A DNA stretch of 20,053 nt from CAWBCI01 sp963787195 (GTDB taxonomy: Bacteria > Bacteroidota > Bacteroidia > Bacteroidales > JAGOPY01): contig CAWBCI010000085.1 of NCBI GenBank assembly GCA_963787195.1, positions 1 to 20,053 of the forward strand. The letters are read 5' to 3'. Position numbers and translations under genes: made by a program. This document shows positions 14,702 to 20,053 of this stretch, piece after piece. Below the pieces are notes generated by a model, which did no database searches, had not been told where the DNA came from, and saw nothing but the letters and a program-made list of their open reading frames with translations. Each line of letters begins with the position of its first letter. Positions within the stretch are counted from its first letter, which is position 1.

Positions 14702-14915
14702 CATGGCTGTGACAGCAGCTTAAAATATGGCTGGCCACGAGCAGGAAGATCCCTAGAAATAGAAAGCTGTTGGCAATAAAGAACCAATTGAAAAAATTGC
14801 GAACCATGAGAAAGTTTCCCCCCATGAAGAAGCCAATTACACCACAAAGCATCAGGATAGCGCCGAAAAGACCTGCAGCCCATCCTAAATAATAAATCAA
14901 ATCTTTGAATTTCAT
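14688..14915 (-). CDS. Small two-helix membrane protein with CCHSH tail
   Basis: I do not recognise a named family. The 75-residue product has two hydrophobic segments, about 8-30 (YYLGWAAGLFGAILMLCGVI) and 43-65 (FFIANSFLFLGIFLLVASHI), joined by a short loop. It ends in the tail CCHSHEKEG, whose Cys and His residues could bind a metal. It is convergent with the permease. A TATATTTG box lies 24 nt upstream of its ATG, which supports it as a real gene. A role alongside the permease is only a guess. Confidence 0.65.
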   Translation of the reverse strand: MKFKDLIYYLGWAAGLFGAILMLCGVIGFFMGGNFLMVRNFFNWFFIANSFLFLGIFLLVASHILSCCHSHEKEG

Positions 14916-14939
14916 ATGATTGATTTTTGGTTAGAACAT

Positions 14940-14947
14940 CAAATATA
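14940..14947 (-). promoter_or_regulatory. -7 box of the small membrane protein gene
   Basis: TATATTTG on the minus strand matches TAnnTTTG and lies 24 nt upstream of the ATG at 14915. Confidence 0.55.
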
Positions 14948-15002
14948 CTAAATACAGATAGGGAAATAAAGAGAAACAATCAAAGGGTCTATATTCATTC
15001 AA

Positions 15003-15036
15003 TAAACTACGCCGCCGCAAGCAGCGGGGTAGTTTA
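15003..15036. repeat. Hairpin 1 of the intergenic hairpin cluster
   Basis: TAAACTAC pairs with GTAGTTTA (8 bp). After a G.G mismatch, CCGC pairs with GCGG around an 8-nt loop. The GC-rich tip on an AT-rich base resembles repetitive extragenic palindromes. It opens the 330-bp gap between the small membrane protein gene and the TetR gene, in which I see no gene. Confidence 0.6.
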
Positions 15037-15085
15037 AGGAAATATCTCTTATTCGTCTCAAGAGACAGGGAATTTAGTTCCATCA

Positions 15086-15117
15086 GATCCCGAATAAGAC
15101 TTCGTCTTTTCGGGATC
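15086..15117. repeat. Hairpin 3 of the intergenic hairpin cluster
   Basis: GATCCCGAA pairs with TTCGGGATC (9 bp). After a single bulged T, AAGAC pairs with GTCTT around a TTC loop. This is the strongest stem in the gap. It has no T tract, so it is not a typical terminator. Confidence 0.65.
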
Positions 15118-15128
15118 AATTCGACTAA

Positions 15129-15160
15129 CAATTTTTTCAAGCGAAGCGAAGAAAAAATTG
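15129..15160. repeat. Hairpin 4 of the intergenic hairpin cluster
   Basis: CAATTTTTTC pairs with GAAAAAATTG (10 bp, perfect) around a 12-nt loop that contains AAGCG twice in tandem. Confidence 0.6.
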
Positions 15161-15196
15161 AGTCTCATTGATTCAATTTTGGATAAAGAAATTGAT

Positions 15197-15204
15197 TAAG
15201 TTTG
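15197..15204 (+). promoter_or_regulatory. -7 box of the TetR gene
   Basis: TAAGTTTG matches TAnnTTTG and ends 41 nt before the TetR ATG. It lies downstream of the hairpin cluster, so the hairpins would be outside the transcript. Confidence 0.5.
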
Positions 15205-15245
15205 AGTTTTAAAACGAGTTTGGTCGGATAGTCAAAAAAAATAAT

Positions 15246-15824
15246 ATGCAAAGTGATGAACCCCGCGAAAGGATATTGAAAGTAGCTTCGAAGATCTTTG
15301 GTAAGTATGGTTTTCAGAAGACTACCATGGATGAGATCGCCCGAGCCGCCCATAAAGCCAAAGGAAGCGTCTACTACTATTTCCCAAGTAAAGAAGACCT
15401 TTTCAGGGCCGTGGTTGAACAGGAAATAAGCCTCATTAAATCGGGACTTACCCGGGTGATCATCAACGGGGGGGATGCCACAACCATGATCATGGATTAT
15501 ATGATCAGCCGGATGAAGCTCCTGAAAGATGCAGTGAATTACCATGAGACCCTGAAGTCGGATTTCACCTCCGGCTTTGTTGCCCTTTCCGATATCCGGG
15601 ATGAGTTTTTTAAATTTGAAGTTGAACTCCTGAATGCTATCCTCGAAAAAGGCGTAGCGGAACATAAATTCGAAATCCGTGATACCCATGCTACCGCCAA
15701 TGTGATCATCCTGGCCATGAAGGCCATAGAGATCCCATTCTACCTGCAGAACAAGATCAGCCAGTATGAACAAACCATCGTTGAATTGCTGGAGATCCTC
15801 ATCAGAGGTCTGGAAAAAGGCTGA
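15246..15824 (+). CDS. TetR/AcrR-family transcriptional regulator
   Basis: The 192-residue protein has a classic TetR DNA-binding domain at 6-52: RERILKVASKIFGKYGFQKT, TMDEIARAAHKAKGS, and the recognition helix plus YYYFPSKEDLFRAV. The C-terminal two thirds are helical ligand-binding and dimerisation sequence with no recognisable specificity. Such proteins usually repress their own or adjacent genes and release DNA on binding a small molecule. Two genes of uncertain function follow on the same strand, the first 49 bp away, and are the natural candidates for its regulon. A near-consensus TACCTTTA in that gap may give them a separate promoter. Confidence 0.93.
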   Translation: MQSDEPRERILKVASKIFGKYGFQKTTMDEIARAAHKAKGSVYYYFPSKEDLFRAVVEQEISLIKSGLTRVIINGGDATTMIMDYMISRMKLLKDAVNYHETLKSDFTSGFVALSDIRDEFFKFEVELLNAILEKGVAEHKFEIRDTHATANVIILAMKAIEIPFYLQNKISQYEQTIVELLEILIRGLEKG

Positions 15825-15873
15825 GCCGGATTGATCATAATTTTCTACCTTTATCATCCCAAATAAAAAGCAT

Positions 15874-16389
15874 ATGCCTGAAAAGGAAATTGAGATATTA
15901 AAAGCCCAGATTGACAAGCTAAAAGCGAAAGATTTCGATCTGGAAGCCTGGAAAAAATATACCATCGTTATACTTGCCAGGATTTTTGGAGATGAATCCC
16001 AGAAAATCAAGCAGGTCGAAAATATCGAATACGATTACAGCTCCTGGTCATTGCGTGACACCACCGGCTCAAATTCATATCTCGATACCTGTAAGAAACT
16101 TGGGAAAGAGATACTGCAGGCTTCTATTGATGAAATTGAAAATCTCGGATTGCCTCAGACTGAAAAGACTTCAGATGAACTTTTTGAAGCCATTTCAGAA
16201 GCTCTTCAGGATGAGATGAAAGGAAGTCAATTTAAAGAACTGAAACAGATTCTTTCTTCAACTGACTCTTCGAAAATCAAAAGGGATAAAATCCTTGAAA
16301 AATTAAAAAGTTACGGAAGTGATATGTCTTTCATGATATTGTCGAACATCCTGACCAGCCCCGCGGTCATAAAGAAATTTAAAAGTTAA
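15874..16389 (+). CDS. Hypothetical helical protein, TetR-linked
   Basis: I do not recognise a named family. The 171-residue protein is charged and helical, without signal peptide or membrane segment. The N-terminus (1-20, EKEIEILKAQIDKLKAKD) looks like a short coiled coil. A segment LEAWKKYTIVILARIFGDES (23-42) recalls N-terminal helical domains attached to effector domains such as TIR in other bacterial proteins, though here no effector domain follows. A DTCKKLGKEILQASIDEI helix and a Ser/Lys-rich C-terminal half complete it. Its stop overlaps the next start (TAATG), so the two genes are translationally coupled. Confidence 0.75.
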   Translation: MPEKEIEILKAQIDKLKAKDFDLEAWKKYTIVILARIFGDESQKIKQVENIEYDYSSWSLRDTTGSNSYLDTCKKLGKEILQASIDEIENLGLPQTEKTSDELFEAISEALQDEMKGSQFKELKQILSSTDSSKIKRDKILEKLKSYGSDMSFMILSNILTSPAVIKKFKS

Positions 16390-17141
16390 TGCAGGAATTT
16401 CCATTTTCACAACAGGATTTGCCAAAAGTTGAAACAGCCCGCCTCCTGATAGATTATATGCACCGTTCTATGATGCACCATGCCATGTGGTATGCCGAAG
16501 TAAGGGAAAAACTTGGCCCTGAGAAGGCTTTTGAAGCCCTTCAGACCGTTTATGACCGGACTTATGATATACAGATGGCCCGGCTTTCAAAAGTCCTGGG
16601 ATTCGAATTCCGTGATTGTATACCTGAGCCTATGCTGGATATGCCGGATGAAAAATTGAAGGAGCTCAAAAAAAGCCTCGCGATAAACTGGCTGGCCAAC
16701 GACGGTATTTGGTTCCAGGCAGTCGAATTTGTTGACGGACTGGAAAAAGCAAAAATGTGTAACGATGCCTGCTGGGAGAAATTCTCACCCATGGAAGCAT
16801 GGTCTGTAAAAAAATTCCTCGGCCTGCCCGAAAATTCCGGACTGGAAGGCCTGAAGAAAGCCCTGCAATATCGGCTCTATGCCGATGTTAACAAACAGTC
16901 TGTCACAGACGAGACAGCCAGTTCTTTTGTGTTTCGCATGAATGAATGCCGGGTCCAGTTAGCCCGGAAACGGAAAGGACTGCAGGATTATCCATGTAAG
17001 TCTGCTGGGATTATAGAATATTCCACTTTTGCAAAAGCCATCGATTCCAGAATAAAAACAGAATGCATGGCTTGTCCTCCCGATCCTCATCCGGAGGAGT
17101 ATTTTTGTGCCTGGAGGTTTAGTTTAAAGGAAGAAGTCTGA
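16389..17141 (+). CDS. Uncharacterised cytosolic protein, DUF6125-like
   Basis: The 250-residue soluble protein has an N-terminal helical part with HRSMMHHAMWYAEVREKLG (30-48) and a C-terminal cysteine-rich part. The latter carries MNECRVQLARKRKGLQDYPC, KTECMACPPDPHPEEYFCAW and Phe-rich strands. This layout resembles the DUF6125 group and, more distantly, L-2-amino-thiazoline-4-carboxylate hydrolase-like proteins, in which the C-terminal Cys residues may bind a metal or cofactor. The assignment is from memory of family features and no activity can be claimed. It overlaps the preceding gene by one base (TAATG) and is probably in a TetR-controlled operon. It is convergent with the kinase gene downstream. 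Confidence 0.75.
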   Translation: MQEFPFSQQDLPKVETARLLIDYMHRSMMHHAMWYAEVREKLGPEKAFEALQTVYDRTYDIQMARLSKVLGFEFRDCIPEPMLDMPDEKLKELKKSLAINWLANDGIWFQAVEFVDGLEKAKMCNDACWEKFSPMEAWSVKKFLGLPENSGLEGLKKALQYRLYADVNKQSVTDETASSFVFRMNECRVQLARKRKGLQDYPCKSAGIIEYSTFAKAIDSRIKTECMACPPDPHPEEYFCAWRFSLKEEV

Positions 17142-17206
17142 TTATGGCTTGAAAATCCGACAGATACCACATTTCTGTATTCCATTTGGTTTGGCGAAAC
17201 TTATTT

Positions 17207-18085
17207 TCAAAACCTTTGAAGTATGGAATTAAGTTGCCCTACATAAGCTGCTCCGAAAAGATTAACATGTACCAAGAGCGGATAGAGATTACATATATCA
17301 AGCCGCTTCTCCCAGCCTTTCTCCATAGGATATTCCCGATTATAGGCTTCATAGAATTCCCCGCTGAAACCCCCGAACAACTTTGACATGCCAATATCCA
17401 TCTCACGATGTCCATAATATACGGCGGGATCTATCAAACAGGCATGCCCGTTTTCATCTGTCATATAATTCCCGTTCCAGAGATCTCCGTGGAGCAGGGC
17501 AGGGGCTTCTTCCGGAAAAATCTCCGGGAGCCGCCTGTAAAGTCTGTCAAGTGCAGATAATATGCCTGCACCTATCAAAGCCTTATTCCTTGCCAAACGT
17601 GCCTGTCTTTCCAGTCTTTCTTCAATAAAAAATGAAATCCAGTCAGGATGTTTATTATTGTGCTGATGAAGTGAACCGATATAATTATCATGGTCAAGTC
17701 CGAAATATTCCCCTGCATGCCGGTGCAATTTAGCCAGGGAAGTCCCGAATTTATCCCAGAAATCAGGCTGTTTTGGGGCGGATTCAATATATTTCAGCAG
17801 GAGAAAAGCTTCGTCATTACTCTTACCAGTGGCAATTAGCTCCGGCACAGGCAATTCACCTGCCTGCCGGAGCAGTTCAAGTCCCTTTTCTTCCTTTTCG
17901 AACATCTCAGGAAATAGACTTGCTTTATTATGTTTCAGGAAATAGATTCCCGCATCTGTTTCAATACGAAAAGCATCATTTATAGATCCTCCGCCTAAAG
18001 ACGAAATTGAGAGGATATGCACTGGTTTATCCTTCAAATCTGATAAGATGAGGGCGATTTTATCCTGAATAAATTGGAGTAGCAT
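17207..18085 (-). CDS. Fructosamine kinase family protein
   Basis: Members of this aminoglycoside-phosphotransferase-like fold phosphorylate ketoamines on glycated proteins or free amino acids, which leads to deglycation. From the ATG at 18085 the protein is 292 residues, the usual family length. It has LGGGSINDAFRI (30-41), YFLKHN with the ATP-binding Lys (48-53), HRHAGEYFGLDHDNYIG (121-137), the catalytic loop HGDLWNGN (199-206), and LIDPAVYYGHREMDIGM (217-233). The frame is open 45 codons further upstream, but a TAACTTTG box ending 20 nt before 18085 and the family length support the shorter form. The physiological substrate is unknown. Confidence 0.9.
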   Translation of the reverse strand: MLLQFIQDKIALILSDLKDKPVHILSISSLGGGSINDAFRIETDAGIYFLKHNKASLFPEMFEKEEKGLELLRQAGELPVPELIATGKSNDEAFLLLKYIESAPKQPDFWDKFGTSLAKLHRHAGEYFGLDHDNYIGSLHQHNNKHPDWISFFIEERLERQARLARNKALIGAGILSALDRLYRRLPEIFPEEAPALLHGDLWNGNYMTDENGHACLIDPAVYYGHREMDIGMSKLFGGFSGEFYEAYNREYPMEKGWEKRLDICNLYPLLVHVNLFGAAYVGQLNSILQRF

Positions 18086-18105
18086 GGCTTGCCTGGATTT
18101 TCTTT

Positions 18106-18113
18106 CAAAGTTA
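18106..18113 (-). promoter_or_regulatory. -7 box of the fructosamine kinase-like gene
   Basis: TAACTTTG on the minus strand matches TAnnTTTG and lies 20 nt upstream of the ATG at 18085. It would fall inside the coding region if the longer reading frame were used. Confidence 0.55.
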
Positions 18114-18146
18114 AAGCAAAGCAAGCCTGGGTTCGGAGATAATTTT

Positions 18147-18570
18147 TTACAGAAGGATATTTGTTTCGGTATGGCGGTGAAAGAGGATTCTTTCAAGAAT
18201 GACCAATAATCCCATCGCAAGGAAGATAGTGATACCGATACTGCTTATATGTATGGTATGGAAGAATTTGATGAAGCTTCCTATAAACTGGGATGAAAAT
18301 ACCTGTTTGGCAATTTCCTCAATACCGATTGAATTGAAAAAATTCCCAACAGAAAGGAACATCTATAAGGAAGAGCATAGAAATGGCAGTCAGAAGGCCA
18401 AGGCCTATAAGTATCCAGGAAAGCGGGCTCAGCAAAGGGCCCATTTCAATGGATGTTTGCTCACGTATCTTCTTCATGACATTATCGGTGAATTTATCAG
18501 GGGCTGTTTCAAGGCCCTTTTCCCGGATTAAATTGTGGATGAAAGCATCCTGTTTATTAGTTGATTCCAT
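18147..18570 (-). pseudogene. Frameshifted two-helix membrane protein downstream of the ECF sigma factor
   Basis: Two overlapping frames look like one gene. The first (ATG at 18570) encodes a cytoplasmic N-terminus (MESTNKQDAFIHNLIREKGLETAP..KFTDNVMKKI) and one membrane helix, about residues 49-70, then ends abruptly at FNRY. The second continues in another frame with NSIGIEEIAKQVF, a second helix (ISSIGITIFLAMGLLVILER) and a short polar tail. Removing one T from the T6 run at 18337-18342 (minus strand) joins them into about 140 residues. This matches my recollection of a Bacteroidota family that sits directly after ECF sigma genes and may act as a membrane-bound partner. The gene starts 14 bp after the sigma gene stop. 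A sequencing error or a true mutation are both possible. Confidence 0.65.
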
Positions 18571-18584
18571 AACGGAAGGTATTT

Positions 18585-19160
18585 TTAGATGAACGCTAAA
18601 TTTTTCTTATCAAGTATTTCCCTGATCTCTTTATATATTTTTTTCCTGATCCGGTGCAGCTTTACTTTCACATTGCTTTCGCTCAGTCCCGTCACTTCGC
18701 TGATGCCGCTTACCGGATGATCTCCCATATAAAAGAGGGTTATCAGCAGCTGGTCTTCTTCAGGGAGGCCCTGCAAAACCTTTTCTATGACCAATTTCTG
18801 CTCCCGATGGTCCAGCCCCATCACTTCTTCTTCCAGGGAGTCTTCAGGAAGATTTTCCGTAATCTGCTCTTCTATGGTGACAGTCGGAAGAATTTTCTTT
18901 CGCGTCTTCGAAACAGCTTCATTATAGGCGATCCGGTAAAGCCAGGTGGAAAACTTTGAAACTTTCCTGAATTCCGGCAACTTCTGATAAGCTTTCACGA
19001 ACACATCCTGGGCAATTTCCTCGGCATCCTCCCGGTTCCGGGTAACCCGCATGGCTATGGTAAAGACCAGGTTTTTATGCCTGTCGACCAATTGTGCGTA
19101 AGCGGAGGCATCGCCACCAAGCACCTTTTCGATGATCAGGTTTTCGTCGGGTTTTTCCAT
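18585..19160 (-). CDS. ECF-type RNA polymerase sigma factor
   Basis: The 191-residue sigma-70 family protein has region 2 at about 22-90 (YAQLVDRHKNLVFTIAMRV, NREDAEEIAQDVFVKAYQKL, FSTWLYRIAYNEAVSKTRK) and region 4 at about 128-180 (LPEEDQLLITLFYMGDHPVSGISEVTGLSESNVKVKLHRIRKKI). Regions 1.1 and 3 are absent, which places it in the extracytoplasmic-function group. The only cotranscribed gene seen is the small frameshifted membrane protein 14 bp downstream, which could be an anchoring or inhibitory partner. There is no TAnnTTTG box upstream, so the promoter may belong to another class, possibly recognised by this sigma factor itself. Confidence 0.93.
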   Translation of the reverse strand: MEKPDENLIIEKVLGGDASAYAQLVDRHKNLVFTIAMRVTRNREDAEEIAQDVFVKAYQKLPEFRKVSKFSTWLYRIAYNEAVSKTRKKILPTVTIEEQITENLPEDSLEEEVMGLDHREQKLVIEKVLQGLPEEDQLLITLFYMGDHPVSGISEVTGLSESNVKVKLHRIRKKIYKEIREILDKKNLAFI

Positions 19161-19229
19161 AGTGATAATTAGACGCAGGGGAATAGTAGAAGTTACAATC
19201 GGATTAAATCATTAAGATCAAAAACACTT

Positions 19230-19341
19230 CTTTGTGAAAACCTTTGAGTTTTCGTGATTTTGTGGCTAAAAAGTTGATTCTGTATATATGGATGCTTTTC
19301 TTTATGCCACTAAAACACTAAAACACCAATTTTACACTAAG
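19230..19341. repeat. Imperfect long inverted repeat in the sigma/DUF6249 gap
   Basis: The left arm (19230-19273) reads CTTTGTGAAAA .. GTTTTCGTG .. TTTGTGGCTAAAAAG. The right arm (19300-19341) is its imperfect reverse complement, CTTTATGCCACTAAAACAC .. TTTTACACTAAG, with a centre of about 26 bp. The right arm includes an 8-bp tandem ACACTAAA. It lies in the 320-bp gap between the divergent sigma and DUF6249 genes, in which I see no gene. Confidence 0.5.
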
Positions 19342-19480
19342 CTTCAAGATCCTTCCCATTTATTAATGGTTCACGCTACTTTTATAAAATTAACAAAATT
19401 ATCTCCTTTTGTAACCGGCATTAAAGGCATTGCGTCAAATAGCTGAAAATCGATTAAAAACCAATTTAAAATTCAATACT

Positions 19481-19816
19481 ATGGAATTAGAATTAACGCC
19501 AATACTCGTACTGGCAATCATTTTCGGGACCATTTACGCCATCATCGCCCTGAATATTCGCAGAAAAGAACGCATGGCCTTATTGGAAAGAGGAGCTGAT
19601 CCGGCTATTTTTCATGAACCTAAAAGGGAAAAGGTTACTTCCCTGAAATACGGGCTTTTCCTGATCGGCATTGCCCTGGGGATTTTCATGGGGAATATCC
19701 TGGAAGAAACCACCCGGCTCGAACCAGAAGTCACTTACTTCTCCATGATCTTCCTGTTCGGGGGCCTGGCCCTGGTGATCAGTTATTTCCTGGGGAAGAA
19801 GCTTGACAAGGATTGA
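19481..19816 (+). CDS. DUF6249-family membrane protein
   Basis: The 111-residue protein has three hydrophobic segments, about 7-24 (ILVLAIIFGTIYAIIAL), 53-70 (YGLFLIGIALGIFMGNI) and 80-103 (FSMIFLFGGLALVISYFL). A conserved cytoplasmic motif RRKERMALLERGADPAIF (28-45) follows the first helix. This layout is typical of the DUF6249 family of Bacteroidota, of unknown function, often found near ECF sigma factors. The frame is open for 17 codons upstream, but the ATG at 19481 places the first helix at the N-terminus as in the family. It diverges from the sigma factor gene, and a strong terminator follows. Confidence 0.85.
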   Translation: MELELTPILVLAIIFGTIYAIIALNIRRKERMALLERGADPAIFHEPKREKVTSLKYGLFLIGIALGIFMGNILEETTRLEPEVTYFSMIFLFGGLALVISYFLGKKLDKD

Positions 19817-19849
19817 GCTATCTTTATGAAGAGATTTCCCCGGTATTAG

Positions 19850-19904
19850 AATCGGGGCAATATTTCCGAAGAGATTGATTCGGTGTTATTGTCCCGATTT
19901 TTTT
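19850..19904 (+). terminator. Terminator after the DUF6249 gene
   Basis: AATCGGGGCAATA pairs over 13 positions, including one G.U, with TATTGTCCCGATT. An inner CCGAA/TTCGG stem lies in the loop, and a run of seven T follows. It begins 33 bp after the DUF6249 stop. Confidence 0.8.
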
Positions 19905-19959
19905 ATGTTAGTCCCCTGCGGGGAATAGAAAATCATTTTGCAAACATCGTGCTACCATT

Positions 19960-19982
19960 GTTTAACCGCTACGCGGTAAAAC
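19960..19982. repeat. Hairpin near the window end
   Basis: GTTT-A-ACCGC pairs with GCGGT-A-AAAC around a TAC loop with one A.A mismatch. It is flanked by imperfect direct repeats of AAACATCG..TAC (about 19942-19959 and 19983-20003). With the CCCCTGCGGGG stem near 19912 it may belong to a repetitive palindromic element that continues past the window. No gene is visible in 19905-20053. Confidence 0.4.
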
Positions 19983-20053
19983 AAAACATCGCATTACAGG
20001 TGAAAAGAATTGAAAGAAGGAAGAACCGGAATAATGATGCAATGAATTCCTTG

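Noticed and set aside
14931..15140. 69-codon open frame on the minus strand
   Set aside because: It runs through the hairpin cluster and reads palindromes rather than protein-like sequence.
15165..16010. 281-codon open frame on the minus strand
   Set aside because: It is antisense to the TetR gene and the next gene. The Phe/His/Ile-rich translation is typical of a shadow of a real gene.
17149..17210. TTGAAAAT/ATTTTCAA arms between convergent genes
   Set aside because: The 8-bp AT-rich arms lie about 46 bp apart, which is expected by chance and too weak to call a terminator.
18086..18220. Longer N-terminus of the fructosamine kinase-like protein
   Set aside because: It would exceed the usual family length by 45 residues and cover the TAACTTTG box. 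The extra sequence looks non-conserved.

Overview
The window is chromosomal DNA of a Bacteroidota bacterium, most likely a Bacteroidales or Marinilabiliales relative. Supporting signs are TAnnTTTG promoter boxes in front of many genes, almost no Shine-Dalgarno sequences, an UpxY-type NusG paralogue, a DUF6249 protein, and an ECF sigma factor followed by a small two-helix membrane protein. Most genes are core metabolism, and I see no phage, insertion sequence, CRISPR array, tRNA or rRNA. The unusual content lies between the genes.

Layout. Positions 1-739 (-) hold the 5' part of mnmA (tRNA 2-thiouridylase). A 511-bp repeat-rich gap follows. Next come three minus-strand genes: a lipoprotein di-haem cytochrome c peroxidase, a small isoprenylcysteine-methyltransferase-like membrane protein, and a cysteine-free AhpD-like protein. 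cysS (+), an NAD-dependent epimerase/reductase (-) and tyrS (+) follow, separated by repeat-filled gaps. A minus-strand block from 12686 down to 8163 reads cysC, cysD, cysN, a UDP-sugar 4-epimerase, and upxY. Diverging from it is an SLC13-type permease with two TrkA-C domains. Then come a small two-helix membrane protein (-), a TetR regulator with two poorly characterised genes (+), a fructosamine-kinase-like gene (-), an ECF sigma factor with a frameshifted membrane-protein partner (-), and a DUF6249 membrane protein (+).

How the genes work together. The permease (probably sulfate) with CysD/CysN (ATP sulfurylase) and CysC (APS kinase) forms a complete route from external sulfate to PAPS. 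No PAPS or sulfite reductase gene is present here. The neighbouring UDP-sugar epimerase and UpxY point to sulfation of a surface polysaccharide as a possible use, but this is inference. The divergent promoter region carries two abutting perfect inverted repeats, and the TAnnTTTG boxes of both directions lie inside one of them.

Most notable signals. (1) Intergenic arrays of degenerate 7-bp repeats occur in at least three sequence families. (2) mnmA and tyrS share an almost identical promoter in which a 28-bp stretch of such an array lies at a fixed 5 nt from an identical -7 box. (3) A longer dispersed element is present in two copies. (4) upxY takes its last codons from a heptamer array. (5) Three genes have -7 boxes so close to ATG that their mRNAs may be leaderless. 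(6) Strong hairpins cluster upstream of the TetR gene.
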